DNA of 52,410 nt from positions 1-52,410 of the forward strand of contig WIXG01000470.1 of assembly GCA_009869945.1 (NCBI GenBank), in the 5' to 3' direction. The stretch comes from Mesaphorura yosii (taxonomy: Eukaryota > Arthropoda > Collembola > Poduromorpha > Tullbergiidae). Under the pieces are notes generated by a model. It had not been told where the DNA came from, ran no database searches, and worked only from the letters and a program-made list of their open reading frames with translations. Positions 26,801 to 38,800 of this stretch are shown piece after piece; the first letter of the stretch is position 1; each line of letters starts with the position of its first letter. The position numbers and the translations under genes are program-made.

Positions 26801-29800
26801 TTTTCCCATTTTACCTGAAACATTGTCGTGAATTTATGGTTTACACACTATAATTAACCTTATTATTCGTGTTCGTGGGACTCTGATCTTTCGCAGGCTG
26901 TGACTGTGCTCGATGAATGCAAGAAATTGTGTGCCATTGTTTTGTTTTTAGAAACAAGAAAACTGTTGTTTGCAATTTTCGACTTGTGAGCTCCGTTCTT
27001 GTCGTCCCAGCCCTCTTCGTTTTGGCAATTGCAAATTTGCGTGCGGCAATATTATTAATAAGACCAAGCCAGGTAGAAAAACTTCACGCACTGAAGAAGA
27101 TTAGTTGTCTCGTCGTCCGTTGTGAGAAAGAACAAGGAAGGGAGTTGCACTTGGATGTAATTTGTTTTTTGCACTTGTTGCTCGAGTTAGTTTGTGTCTT
27201 TCTAAGGAGAATCAGTTCAACGAATCTTGCGACCGTTTTCTTATTTCACCATTGTTACACTCTGCCTCTAATTATGTAATCATGATCGGGATTCTGAAGA
27301 ATGGGCCGACTTCCATTTCTGCCTCAAGTGCTCGAGAGTAAAGATCACCTCGGTTTGAGCTGTTTGTGAAAACCCATTGAAGAGACATCGTGAAGGAACT
27401 GTAATTACTTATTTTGCAAACACAAAAACTAGATCAGGCGTTCAAATTCAAGCAGGTTGTGCATCTGTTAACGTAGCGTAATCTGAACACCGACGGTCGA
27501 AAAGAAAATACAACTTTTTGAGTTGTTTTGTTACATTTTTGACAATTACGTGAATAATGAGAAAAGAGACGTTGAAGAAGTCGCCGCCGCCGAAGTAACA
27601 TATTATTACATCATTATTCGCATAGTCTTCCCAAAAAAGAAAACAATAGTCGTTCTTCGAGTTTCATGTGACCATTAATTGAAGATGAAATGAATGAAAA
27701 TACTTGAAGACAGCAGTTTTCATTGTCGTGTCCCCGCAAGTGCTTCACCGGTGCAGCGAATTCTTCGTTTTTTGTGGTTCATGTCCGAGTGTTGGTGGTA
27801 GTCTCGCCGTTTGCAGTTTCATGTTCCATTTTAATTTATTCGAATTGCATAACGAAAAACGCACAGTAATAACAATAATCGTGTGATGCGACATTTTTTT
27901 CAACTTGTCCGTTCCGCACTCAGCTGAAACATTTTTGCGTGTTTCGTGGAGTCGACAGCGCAGCGGACGACTTGAGAAAGGGAAAAGACCGTGCATACAG
28001 TTTGTGGCCGACCATGCTCTGTAATTTATAATATTACAACAATATAATGCGTAATTCTTACGTAACCACGAGTGTGCGACTCCGTCAGTCCCGAAATAAG
28101 ACGGCAGAACTGTTGCTTGCTGTATAATCGCAATTAAACTGTGGCACGCATTCGAGACTAACAGCATCAAATAACTAACGTTTCTTTTTCTTGCTCTTGA
28201 CATCAAGCTCACATCAGTTACGTGCGCACATTCTCTACAAATTAGCCACGTCGCGTCGCTCAATTGAATTGAATCCAACGGAAATACTGATGCAAGCGCC
28301 TCAGAAGTGGCTGTGTGACATTACAAACTCTGCAGCATGCTTCATTTAATTTATAACTGCAATTCTCAAAAGACTCGATCGTACGCAAATACAATTCAGT
28401 GAACCAAGAAAGAATGTCGTGAAAGACTTTTGTTTTTGAGGGCTGAGAGAAATTCACAACACGAAAACCGTACGGAGTTGGTTTTGAAGAATCATCGCAC
28501 AAATTCGCCGACATCATCTCATCATGGTTCTGGGTATTGGGTACACCCTGCGCATTCGTAAAAGGTAAAAGGTGGTGCCAGTGCATGGGCGCAGTAATAA
28601 CAGGACGGTAGGACCCACGCCACACCTTCACTTTGAATTCCTGGCTGTGCCGTGGCGTGTTGCTAACCACGTTAATAATTTCATCGCCAATTTTTCCTAA
28701 AAGATGAATTATTGTTCGTTTCCTTTATCACATATTAATTCAATTTAAATACTAAATACTGGTTACTGACCTGTCGTCTCTCCGCTCTGACCAACTCAAT
28801 CCTCAACTGCCAACCCATTTTACTGCAAAAAAGATGATTTTCCTTTTCTATCGGCGAATATCTTGATTAGTGCCGCAGTTCATTATTCAGGACGACTTGG
28901 TTAGGAGGAAGAACGAGTCACATCACAGCTCGAGAAGGAGCCTCATCTTGACTCTCATTGCAGTTGACTGACAATTAAGTCGGTGCAGTTTTTTTCAAAG
29001 TTTACAATGCAGTGAAATGACAGGTTATTGCATTTAAGAAATAATTATCATAATGAGAATATGAAATTACAAAAAGTGAATTTTAAGCATAATGCCTGTG
29101 CATACGTACGCATGTTGGTGGAAATTAGTGTCATCACTGTACAAGTACAAGCACCGAGTCCCAAAGAAACTCACACGCAAGTGTGACTTGTATCCAATGC
29201 TGAATCATTTCAAAAACTTTTAATTCGTGTACATAATTGCCAGAATCGTATTCATACGTGTGCACACGTCGGCAAGAAGTGCATTCGACTGCACGGACGA
29301 ACATAACTTGTATCGTGTTCATTTCTTGGCCACATCACTTTAGCTCTTATAATTATCAATGTTTAAGCACAATTCTCAATCATGACTGCTGAAGAATTTA
29401 TGATCAGCAAAGGGGAAATAAAATTTCCATAAACATGGGAATAATAAACATAATAAGTGAGTAAGGAAAAGAAGTCGTGTGAGGAAGGTTGGGATTTGTT
29501 GCCAGCACACAAGAACATGCCATGACTTTTGTCCCAAAGCTTAAGTATTTCATTACTAAACGTTACTTTTGACGCCTTCAATTCTCTTTTTGATGGCTTC
29601 ATTTTCGTCTTTACAGTTGTCGTGCTCCCACGAACAGTGCAGCAGAGTCAAGAGATAGTCGCACGCATTTTTGGGTCACAAGCTCTTGATAATCATGAGT
29701 TGAAAGGGAAAACATTAATTTTTATTTTCTACACAGTTACTTTTTACTCGGCGATATCTCTGAATGCATCTTGTGCATATTTATTGCGTGATTACCCCGG

Positions 29801-32800
29801 CTTTCGTTCATAGACCCAAGGAACTTCGAGATCTGAGTCAGAATTCCTAATTTACATTAGTTTTTCTCCGTGCACGATGAGGTCTTGAAGCGTGACTTGT
29901 TACTTTGGATTTGCTATATGCGTTATTGAGAAATTACATACATTCGTCTTGAGCCGCGCTGCTGGAAACACGACCAGATCAAATCTTTATCTTTTGAAGA
30001 TGTACTTGTGGACACATGCAGAGAATTCTCAAATGCTAATCTTGTGTTCAAATCCTAAATCCTAATGCCCAGGCACACAAAGGCAGTTTGTATATTTATT
30101 TTTCCTTCGAACGAAAACTCCACCTTTCTTGTTTGTGTTCTTGCATTTAATGTCAGGGCTGCAACAATCGGAAATAACCTGACATTTATGCACTGTTGAT
30201 TTCTGAAATGAGTAAATGTGTACCGAAGCATGTGCGAAAGAATTTTGACTCTTGCTTGCGAGCGGAGACACGGTTGACGTTGCGACCGTGGAATTCCCAA
30301 AGGCGGGACAGATTTAGAATAAAAATTTTAAATACATGCTTGGTGGGTTGTGAGACGAATGCTTAATGAATACATATAAAGCCGGTACAGGATGCAGTGA
30401 CCAAGCAACTGTAGCAGGGTCATTAAGAGTCTAAATATGTAGTCGCATTCCTGAGCCGAAGGCACAGGGATGGCTCGGAGATGCCTTTGGGAGTAATTAC
30501 AATCGTAGAATGGCAACAAATTATGTTAATGCACGCTGATTTGAATAATCGGACAATTTTCCTCTCCTTCGAACACAACGGCGCAAAGAATTTGGTGTCT
30601 TAAGACTTCTATAAAGCGTGTAACAACGATGAATGAGTAATTTTCGTCTTATTTTTAAGTACTTGAATTATCTCAATTTCCTGCCAATAAGGCCCGGTCA
30701 TTTTCAATTTGTGTGCCATTCAAAGACTCTAATATTGAACCCAATTAGCCAGAATGGGACTACAAAGGCCTGAGCAAATGTAAAAAAATTCGAATGTTTG
30801 CTAATAAAGCAATATTGTTCCGCATTTCTAACTGATTCTTGTGATGATCGTATTAAGGAAATTACAATGATGCAAGCGTATTTTTAATAGAATAATGAGC
30901 ATTCAATTGCCTCGACTTTACTTTCAGCTTTACTTAAACCCTGGCCTGACTCGACTATGTTGCGAGGCTCGGAATTTCGCGTCTTTCGTCTTTATCTGTT
31001 TTCAAAGCATACTTACTGCATTCAATTGATCGTAGTGACGCATCCAGATTATACGCAAATGACATCCAACAATGCAAGTGGAAACAGCAACAGTCGAAAC
31101 GCGCAGTGCCATTGTTAAGCAGTAGCAGCAGCGGTGGTGTCAAGTTGCACTCAACGTTTTGGCACAGAATCAGGTTGAGCCAAAGGCGCTACGTGCACAC
31201 TGCCTTTGATTTTGTGAAAAGTGCCACAACAGTGCAATACGTGTCAGTTTTGATAAGCTGCTCAGTTTCATAATAACAAGATTTTAGGCTGTTAAGAATT
31301 GCTGCAATACTTTGGCCGCGTATCGCATGCTGGTCGCTCCGCTGTTATTTGTTACAATAGCCAGCAGAGTTTGGCACCAAGATACAAATTACGTCGCATT
31401 ACCTGAGCCGGAAGATCATTCAATGACTCCCTGCTCTCATGTTTTCGTAAGATATTAAACTGATTTTTAATATTTATTGCATTGTGACTTGCAAGAAGTG
31501 GTAGAAGAGGAAGCACGATTTTATTACGCGCCTTAATGTTACGATTACACCTTCTCACAAAAGCATTGAATTGCTCTCTTCACAAAAGCGTTCAATTGTT
31601 ATTGCCCTTATCCTTTATTTTTCCGAATACTCACACAAGTCTCGTCATGCACCGTACACGCACTGTTGATCGCTGCGATGCCCCTCTTCTGAGCTCTAAG
31701 TTTAACAACGGGAACAATGGACACGGAAAATTATTGTCCACAGTAGTAAAACGGAGCACTCCAAGGACTGGTATTATGCAATGGGCTCACATGAAGCTCT
31801 TTTGAAGAAAGGATTCGCACATGCAGAACCAGAATCAAATAATCGTATCGCATCTAGTTTGTAGCTCATTTGATGCACTGCACTACAAAGCGCAAATGTA
31901 GCAAATGAAAAGAAAATACGCACAGGAGTTGCTTTGACACACATTAAACAACACAATACAACTTTTCAGAGTAGCCAGAAAATCGCCAAGAAACGACGGA
32001 TTTTTATCGAGTGGACGAGACGAATGCTTCTTTCCACTCGAGTACACTTGGCTTCATTATTGTGAGAATCTGGGTAGCGATAATGATATGTTTGTACTTG
32101 ACTAACAAGCAGAGAGGATGACAACGATTCTCTGAAACAGTTACGGACAATTAGACTGCCTGTCTCGAGATTGTGCAGCAGTGCAGCGATGTTTGCACAG
32201 TGCATCGTGCGACATTGCTTCAGTAGTTTGATACACGCTTGCCATACCCCGCCAAGAGTTTATGCAAGTAAGGTAGATATTTGCACTCCGTTTTCTGACA
32301 AGAAGGGCCCAACTCTTGTGCAAATATAATAGAAATGGCAATATTATGGTTAACACCTGGTTTTTAATTCTTAAAGTGTTAACTAGTTTAACTGTACATG
32401 AAGTGATCATTCATCATCATCAGATGGGGATTTGAGCGGCTCAGTCGTACGCGCTTGCTGCACTGCCGTGAGCCTTTGCCATCTTGGCACAATGCGGGGT
32501 AACTCGTATTTGAGGCATGGAACGTCTTTCGTAAACAGCAGCAGTAATCAAAGAGATAATCATCTCATATCGCCCTCACTGCTGCTGCCTTTGATTCATC
32601 CTCCTCATAAATTTCAATTAACGTCCACAACAGAAGTGTAGTCTTCTTTGCAATCGCACCTGCCCGCCCATGTTTATGAGCTTTAATTTGTGCTTTATGT
32701 GTAGTATGTTCGTACGTCGGCCATGATTTTAATGCTTGCCTGCATAATGCCTTATCGCGCCGCGATTAAAATCGAAAAGTACAATAAATACGGTTCTGAA

Positions 32801-35800
32801 ATTAGTGTTTCTCATAAACTAATCTGGTAATTGTTTTTGTTTTGTTTCAGGAGCAGTTACCTGCACAAAGACTCGTATTTAGCTCAGAGGAAAGAACGGA
32901 CTCTCGGCTACGAAGGTCGCTACAGGAGAACTCTTTCACCATCCGGCTTGGGCACGAATTCTGACGATCGCTCATCAGACTCCTCCGCACCGTCCTCTGC
33001 GAGCTCGACTGAAAAGATGGACTCGACTCTGTCGCCCACAGGTGAGACTTCGGCATATTATTTTGTCGGGAATCCTCATTGACTCAGCTTCCGCTCTGAT
33101 CTCACCCTAGCAAGCAGTCAATTCATTCCTCGCATTCATTTGCACCTTTGCAAGAAATTTTGAAAGTTCTGAGAATATTTTCCGCTTAATTGCGAGGAGT
33201 GTAGCCGATTGAATCAGACGATTCTCGACTTAACAGGTTGAAGTACCTGAGTTGTGTTATCTTCACAGTAACGACACAGTTCCATATTTGTCAATTGTGT
33301 TTGCTTGGTTGCAGTCGCAATAGATTCGCATAACTGTCACCCTTTTCTGCGAAGCACTTGGAAGGTCAAAGAGATATTAGCTTGCTCAGCGTTCAATCCC
33401 ACCACCTCGAGACGCTGCGACCGTGAAATTGGCACTTAATAGGTTTACATAATAATAATAATAAAGTTGAAGGATTACAGCACAAGTTCATTCTGAGGTT
33501 GAGTAATTGAAATTTTGTTTTGTCTGTGTGGAGTCTTTTTTATTAGTCTTCAAGTCTGAATTGCACAAGTCGAGGACTTTAGAATCAGGAAGAACAGGGT
33601 TGGTCGAACTCAAATTCAATTCGTAATTATCGTACTGTACTCCTGTCATCTTTTGTTCTTGCTCTTCCTGAGGTTTCAAATCTCTTGCCCGTAACAATTC
33701 CATGCGGTTTAATGTCAAAAACGTAATCATGCATTCACGTGTAATCTGTCCCATCTTTGTCCGTGATATAATAAATGCCACGCCATATAACATTAACACT
33801 AGCACTGCACAAAGCACGAGCGAGAAATGGGATTCTTCCGTACGGGCAGATTTTTTCTGTTGTCGTTTGTCGTTCAGAAACCAATTATTCACACGTAGCG
33901 AGTTTTGTCAGATTCCTCGCGAGTGTCAATGCCACTAGTTGCATGAGGAAGAGCGGACAGGGATGAATACCCGTGTAAATATAATTTCATGAACTTGAAA
34001 AATGTTATTATTTCATTTCTGAATTTGAAAGAGAAATATGAACAACGATTTTGCATTTATCACCCGCTAGTTGAGCATTGCAGGCGAAGTAATGATACGT
34101 GCATAATATGTACCCGGAGATGTGATGAATCTTTGGAATCTTCATATCATTAGCGCAATGCTGTTGTACTCATCTGATGTGCAAATGTTATGATTGATCA
34201 TGTTGAACTTGACAAGAGAACGAACGACACAAAAAATATTTCATGATCAATGCCCGTCCGTCCGCTGCTTTGCTATGCACAAAGAAAGCTTGCATGCTAA
34301 ACTTTGATTCTATGAATGCGGTGCTGCTAAACGCTGAGCAGAACAAGTTGTATAACACTTTGCCATTATGATTGCAGAGTATTAGAGATAAATTGCGTCT
34401 TATATTTCACTCTGATGATATGCATTAATTCAGTTTCTTGAAAAAGGGAAGTACGCTGCATGGATGGGCGAGCGTCGTTTGCAGGCTGCGACCGATACCA
34501 GCGGAAGAATTCCATTTACAACGTAGATTGATTATTCGAAGGAGCACATATTTCTTAAATTCAATTATACTTGGAGAGACACATACTTCTGTCAGTCTTC
34601 ACTTTTCAATAGAATCGCACTCGCACTTTTCAAATTTCCATTGCGATTTCTTCATTTGATAGGCAATCGTCTGCTGAAAGAATCCGGCCATTTTGAATTG
34701 CCAAGCAGGGTTGATAAATCCTTTCATTGAGTTTTTTCTTACCTTAATTAGGGCTTGGCGTATGTTTTTGTTTTGGAGATGGTGCAAAATTCTGATGTTT
34801 ATGTGCAAAATGAATGCCGGTGAGGTAGACGGTCTGGCCTGGCCGAACTCATTAATAACAGTGTCTGGAACACCAAGCCGTAGAGCGAATTGTTTCTCCG
34901 TCTCCTCGGCTTGATTTATTAGGAAAATGTGCAATCATAATAATGCAATGCACATTTGGACTCTCAATGGCGTAATGGGCGACAGCAAGAACAATGCTCT
35001 TTTTCGTGTGAACAAGATGTAAAAGGAATGCAATTTTCCTCATAATCATTGTAATGCAAACAATAATATAATATTTCACTATTAAGGTTAGAATTATTAA
35101 ACTGGGAAAACAAAAATGATGGCTGACTACCATCTTGCCCAACTTGTGCGAGTGATGCTCTTCTCCATTATTATCGCAATAAATTACACCATTTTTTCGT
35201 GGGCTCGGGATTCTTGGGCAGGCAAGCGGTGATCGCCGACCGACGTCGAATGCGAATAATCCCAAGAACCGATAATAATACAGACTCTGATTAGATCGGA
35301 ACCTCATGTGAGATTTAGCGAGAGAGTACAAAATGCAATTTAAATTATTTCATGCGGTTTGTGCCGCGCCATTTGTAAGGAATTTGAGGCGGCATTAAGC
35401 GTAAGGTATTGGTAATGAACTTGGTCTTGTCTCTTCTGTGAAATTGAATTATGTGCGAAATTCGTGCAGGATGCATAATTCTGAGTGCATGTGTGCATGC
35501 TCAAAATTAGTATCCCGATGTAATTTCGTGTACACAAACTTTTCATTTCACTTGCAAACACCGCGCCGCACTTCGATATCGTGTCTTCGAATGCGTATCT
35601 CTTCGATGTCGTGTCTTGTCGTAATCAACGCAAGTGTGAAGAACGAATTTATGTTTGTGCCATAATTATACAGGTAACGATCGATGCTTTCTTTTATTCC
35701 CACGATTGCCTGTGCGCGCCTACATCCTCCTCATGTGATTTCTGCAATGTTGGTATTCTTAAATTCCCTGAACAGAAAGGGAATGCCGAATTCAAATTCA

Positions 35801-38800
35801 TATTTGTACTTACAAATATTCGCCATGTGCAATTAACTAAAGAAAGGAAGGAAGCTGCAAATTCCTTTGAAATGGAAATGCACCAGCTTGGTTTCGATTT
35901 ACGATTGAAATCCTCACTGAATGTTATTGATGGTGATGATGGTGGTTGGATAACACACGAAAAATTGCAGAGCTCTCGCTTCGCCATGAATCTCTTCTGT
36001 TCTTCATTGCAGCCAGTCAGAGGATTGGCGTTGGAATAGAAAATTGCAGATACTTAATGGACGTGGCGATAGGTCTGAGCTTATAAGGAAGAACACGACT
36101 CAGGCGAGTTACGGATTAAGTAACTGCGAACTGCAACGAACACGCTAATTCGGCTTGCATTCAAGCCGAGATGAGAAAGGCTGCAGAAAGGATGAGGCAG
36201 GAAGAAGAGAGAATTATGTAACAAAAAATAAAGTGCCTGAAGAAACCACAAAAGTAATGAATGCTCATTTCGAAAAAAATCTTTTGTTAGTCAAAAGACC
36301 TTTCCAAGGTTGTTTCCCTATTTTTTATCCTGCACACGAACTCCACCGCGTTACATTTGGTTTGGTTGCACAGCACTTGCAATTGTTGCAGTCTCTTCCA
36401 TGGAAATGGCGTTCAACTTGCTGCTTGTTGCACGCGAGCGAACAGGACAAGCGACCATTTGAGGTCTTGGCCAGCTTTTATAAATGTAAATTTTTAAGCC
36501 GGGCTCAAGTCCTAGTTAACCGGCTGAGATGTTAAAGTCGGATTTCCTTCGTACGTGCAAGGCAGCAGCGCAAGAACGCCGATACTCCTTCATCCTGATA
36601 AGTTGATGGGATTTTAAAGTTATGTAATGCTCGAGTAACGTGGAGAAAAACGACGATGACGTGACGATATTTCATTTGGACGTTTTACGTTTACACCGCA
36701 TTGTATCATTCCCTCATTCCGGCTATGGCCGGCTTTGAGAAACCACAGCCAGCCATCTCACGGAACACAATGGGCAAAAATTCAGTGACAATTGACGATG
36801 ATAATTTGAATACTTTGCGAAGCTCCGCAAAGAATAATAAGAATCCTAACAATTCTTTTGTGCTGGCGACAATATAGCCAAAATATTTCTCGTTTGACAT
36901 TTTTGCTTTTATGGGGTTCTTAGCTCGAAAATCCTTCAGCCAAGCCGAAAGTGGCCGCTTGATTGACCAGGTTTGAAACAATACGATTCTTACACCTAAA
37001 TTAAGAGGGCGAGTCGAGTTATTGTGAAATATTAAATTTCTTCATCCAATTTGTTGTTCTGGTTCTTGTTCGTGCATCGAGTTATTAATCTCATTAAAAG
37101 TGCGACAAACGCAGAAACAGTCTCAGTACAGCATGGCAATCAAATCAATCAAGAACCTGTGCGTTTTACTGTCTTTTTCACAGAGTTCAATTTCATAAAT
37201 CAAAGCAAACGTAAAGACGTCGAAAAATGCGAGAACATCTCCCCGCTGAATTAACGATTGCGCTCGAACCAACCTTGAAATGTTTTTGCACTTTGATCCG
37301 ACGAAACGAAAACACAAAGCGAGAACAGTCGATCTGCATTACAGCGCAATACCGTTTTAATAACACCTGGCCCCTGCAACCAAAATGGAACTTGTTTTTA
37401 CGGGCTCAGGCGAGGTCGGGTTGGTAATAATTCATCGAAATTTATGCGGCCTCAGGTCGTTGATGTTTGCACGCATGCACGACTTGGGTTACAATCCAAC
37501 CTGCACGATCAAGATAAAAAATTGTACTTTAGGCGATGACTTTAAGTTGGAAGCAAATTTGATGAGTACGAGATCGAAGAAACGGAACGGCGGGTGGCTG
37601 GTCATTTGAGCAATTAACAATTCCTGCCTGCGTATAAAATATTAACAGTAACGCTTAACCACCTTAGTCTTGTTCCTGAAGACAGAAATAACATTCGCAT
37701 ATCAATAACAGCAGCTCGAGCAGACATTTTACAGAGCACAGGCAATTTGTTACGTTCTGCTCAATGATGTTCCGTAAATTGCCCCCTGATTGCTTTTTGC
37801 GTCTCGTAAAATGCCCATTTCCCAGTTCATTCATTCGCCTTCCAGTACATTCCATTCCAATTTTGACTTTACGTCACGGAGTAATGAGCAACCGTTGAGT
37901 TATTTTCAATTGTATGATTTCATAGCAAAGCATGTGACACTGAATGGCATTTGTGTATTTCTGCGAATAAACTTTACTGATAAGCAAAACAAGTAATTTG
38001 AACAAGCGATAAAATGGGAATGAATGCAAACAGTTACAGTTGGAGATTGTTCACTGATCTTCTAGCACTTCGTTCTTTCTTTGCGTTACCACTGCCCAAA
38101 ATCTTACTCGGCTTTTATACGGAAGGATCGAAATCTAATTCATATTCATACAGTGGTTAGTAAGTCGGTTTATAATTAAGCACAATTTATTGTCAATTAT
38201 CGAAGATTAGCTCCGTGCCTTTGTCGAACCGTTCGCCTGTTAAAAAGGGTAGTCGCCCTTTTGATTCAATTCACATTGCATTGAAATTCATAAAAATAAT
38301 GATATACAAATTGGTCTTCATTCCGAATTCAAATACCGAACGGATAATGATTAAGAATCATTACGCATTCCGAGCACATTCTGAACCTGACTTCTCGGCT
38401 GACTTCTGCCGCCGCTACCTCAAAGTTCAGTTGTATTGATCATTACTCTATTGATTAGTATTTCTTTCGTATTCATGAACGTGGAAACTGAACTTGATTT
38501 GTAATATTTACGATCGTTTTCTTGACTCACTCGCGCATTTAATGTGAAAGAAAGGCTTCAAGTCGTGCAAGTGCAGGTTTGTATGCTAATCGAAGTGTTT
38601 CACGTCTCCGCCTTCTCGCATTCTCGGCTTTTATTTTATTTTTATTTGCAATATCGACTTTCTTTATTTTGATGGAAACAAGAATCGTAAAATTTCCTTG
38701 CTAATCAAGTTTTATTTTGATGTTTTCATGGACCACAGCTTGGGAAAAGATTCACAACATTGGGGCTCCGAGCACGACGGTCGTCTTCTCTTCCCACGAA

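Noticed and set aside
27745..28278. 177-codon minus-strand frame, the longest without a known gene
   Set aside because: The composition looks random, with no domain, signal or splice context. A few frames of this length are expected by chance in 52 kb of six-frame sequence.
28260..28716. Minus-strand frame of about 152 codons starting after a TTTTAG acceptor-like site, with a PDZ-like GDEIINV string
   Set aside because: The rest does not follow the PDZ pattern, no upstream exon joins in phase (the candidate at about 28,770-28,820 has a stop in the needed frame), and the length is within chance.
30001..30060. GTTCAAATCC, resembling the T-arm of a tRNA
   Set aside because: No matching acceptor stem, D-arm or anticodon arm is found upstream.
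34852..36039. Open frames of 152-159 codons on both strands in the 5.7-kb intron
   Set aside because: No motif, poor ATG context, and lengths consistent with chance.
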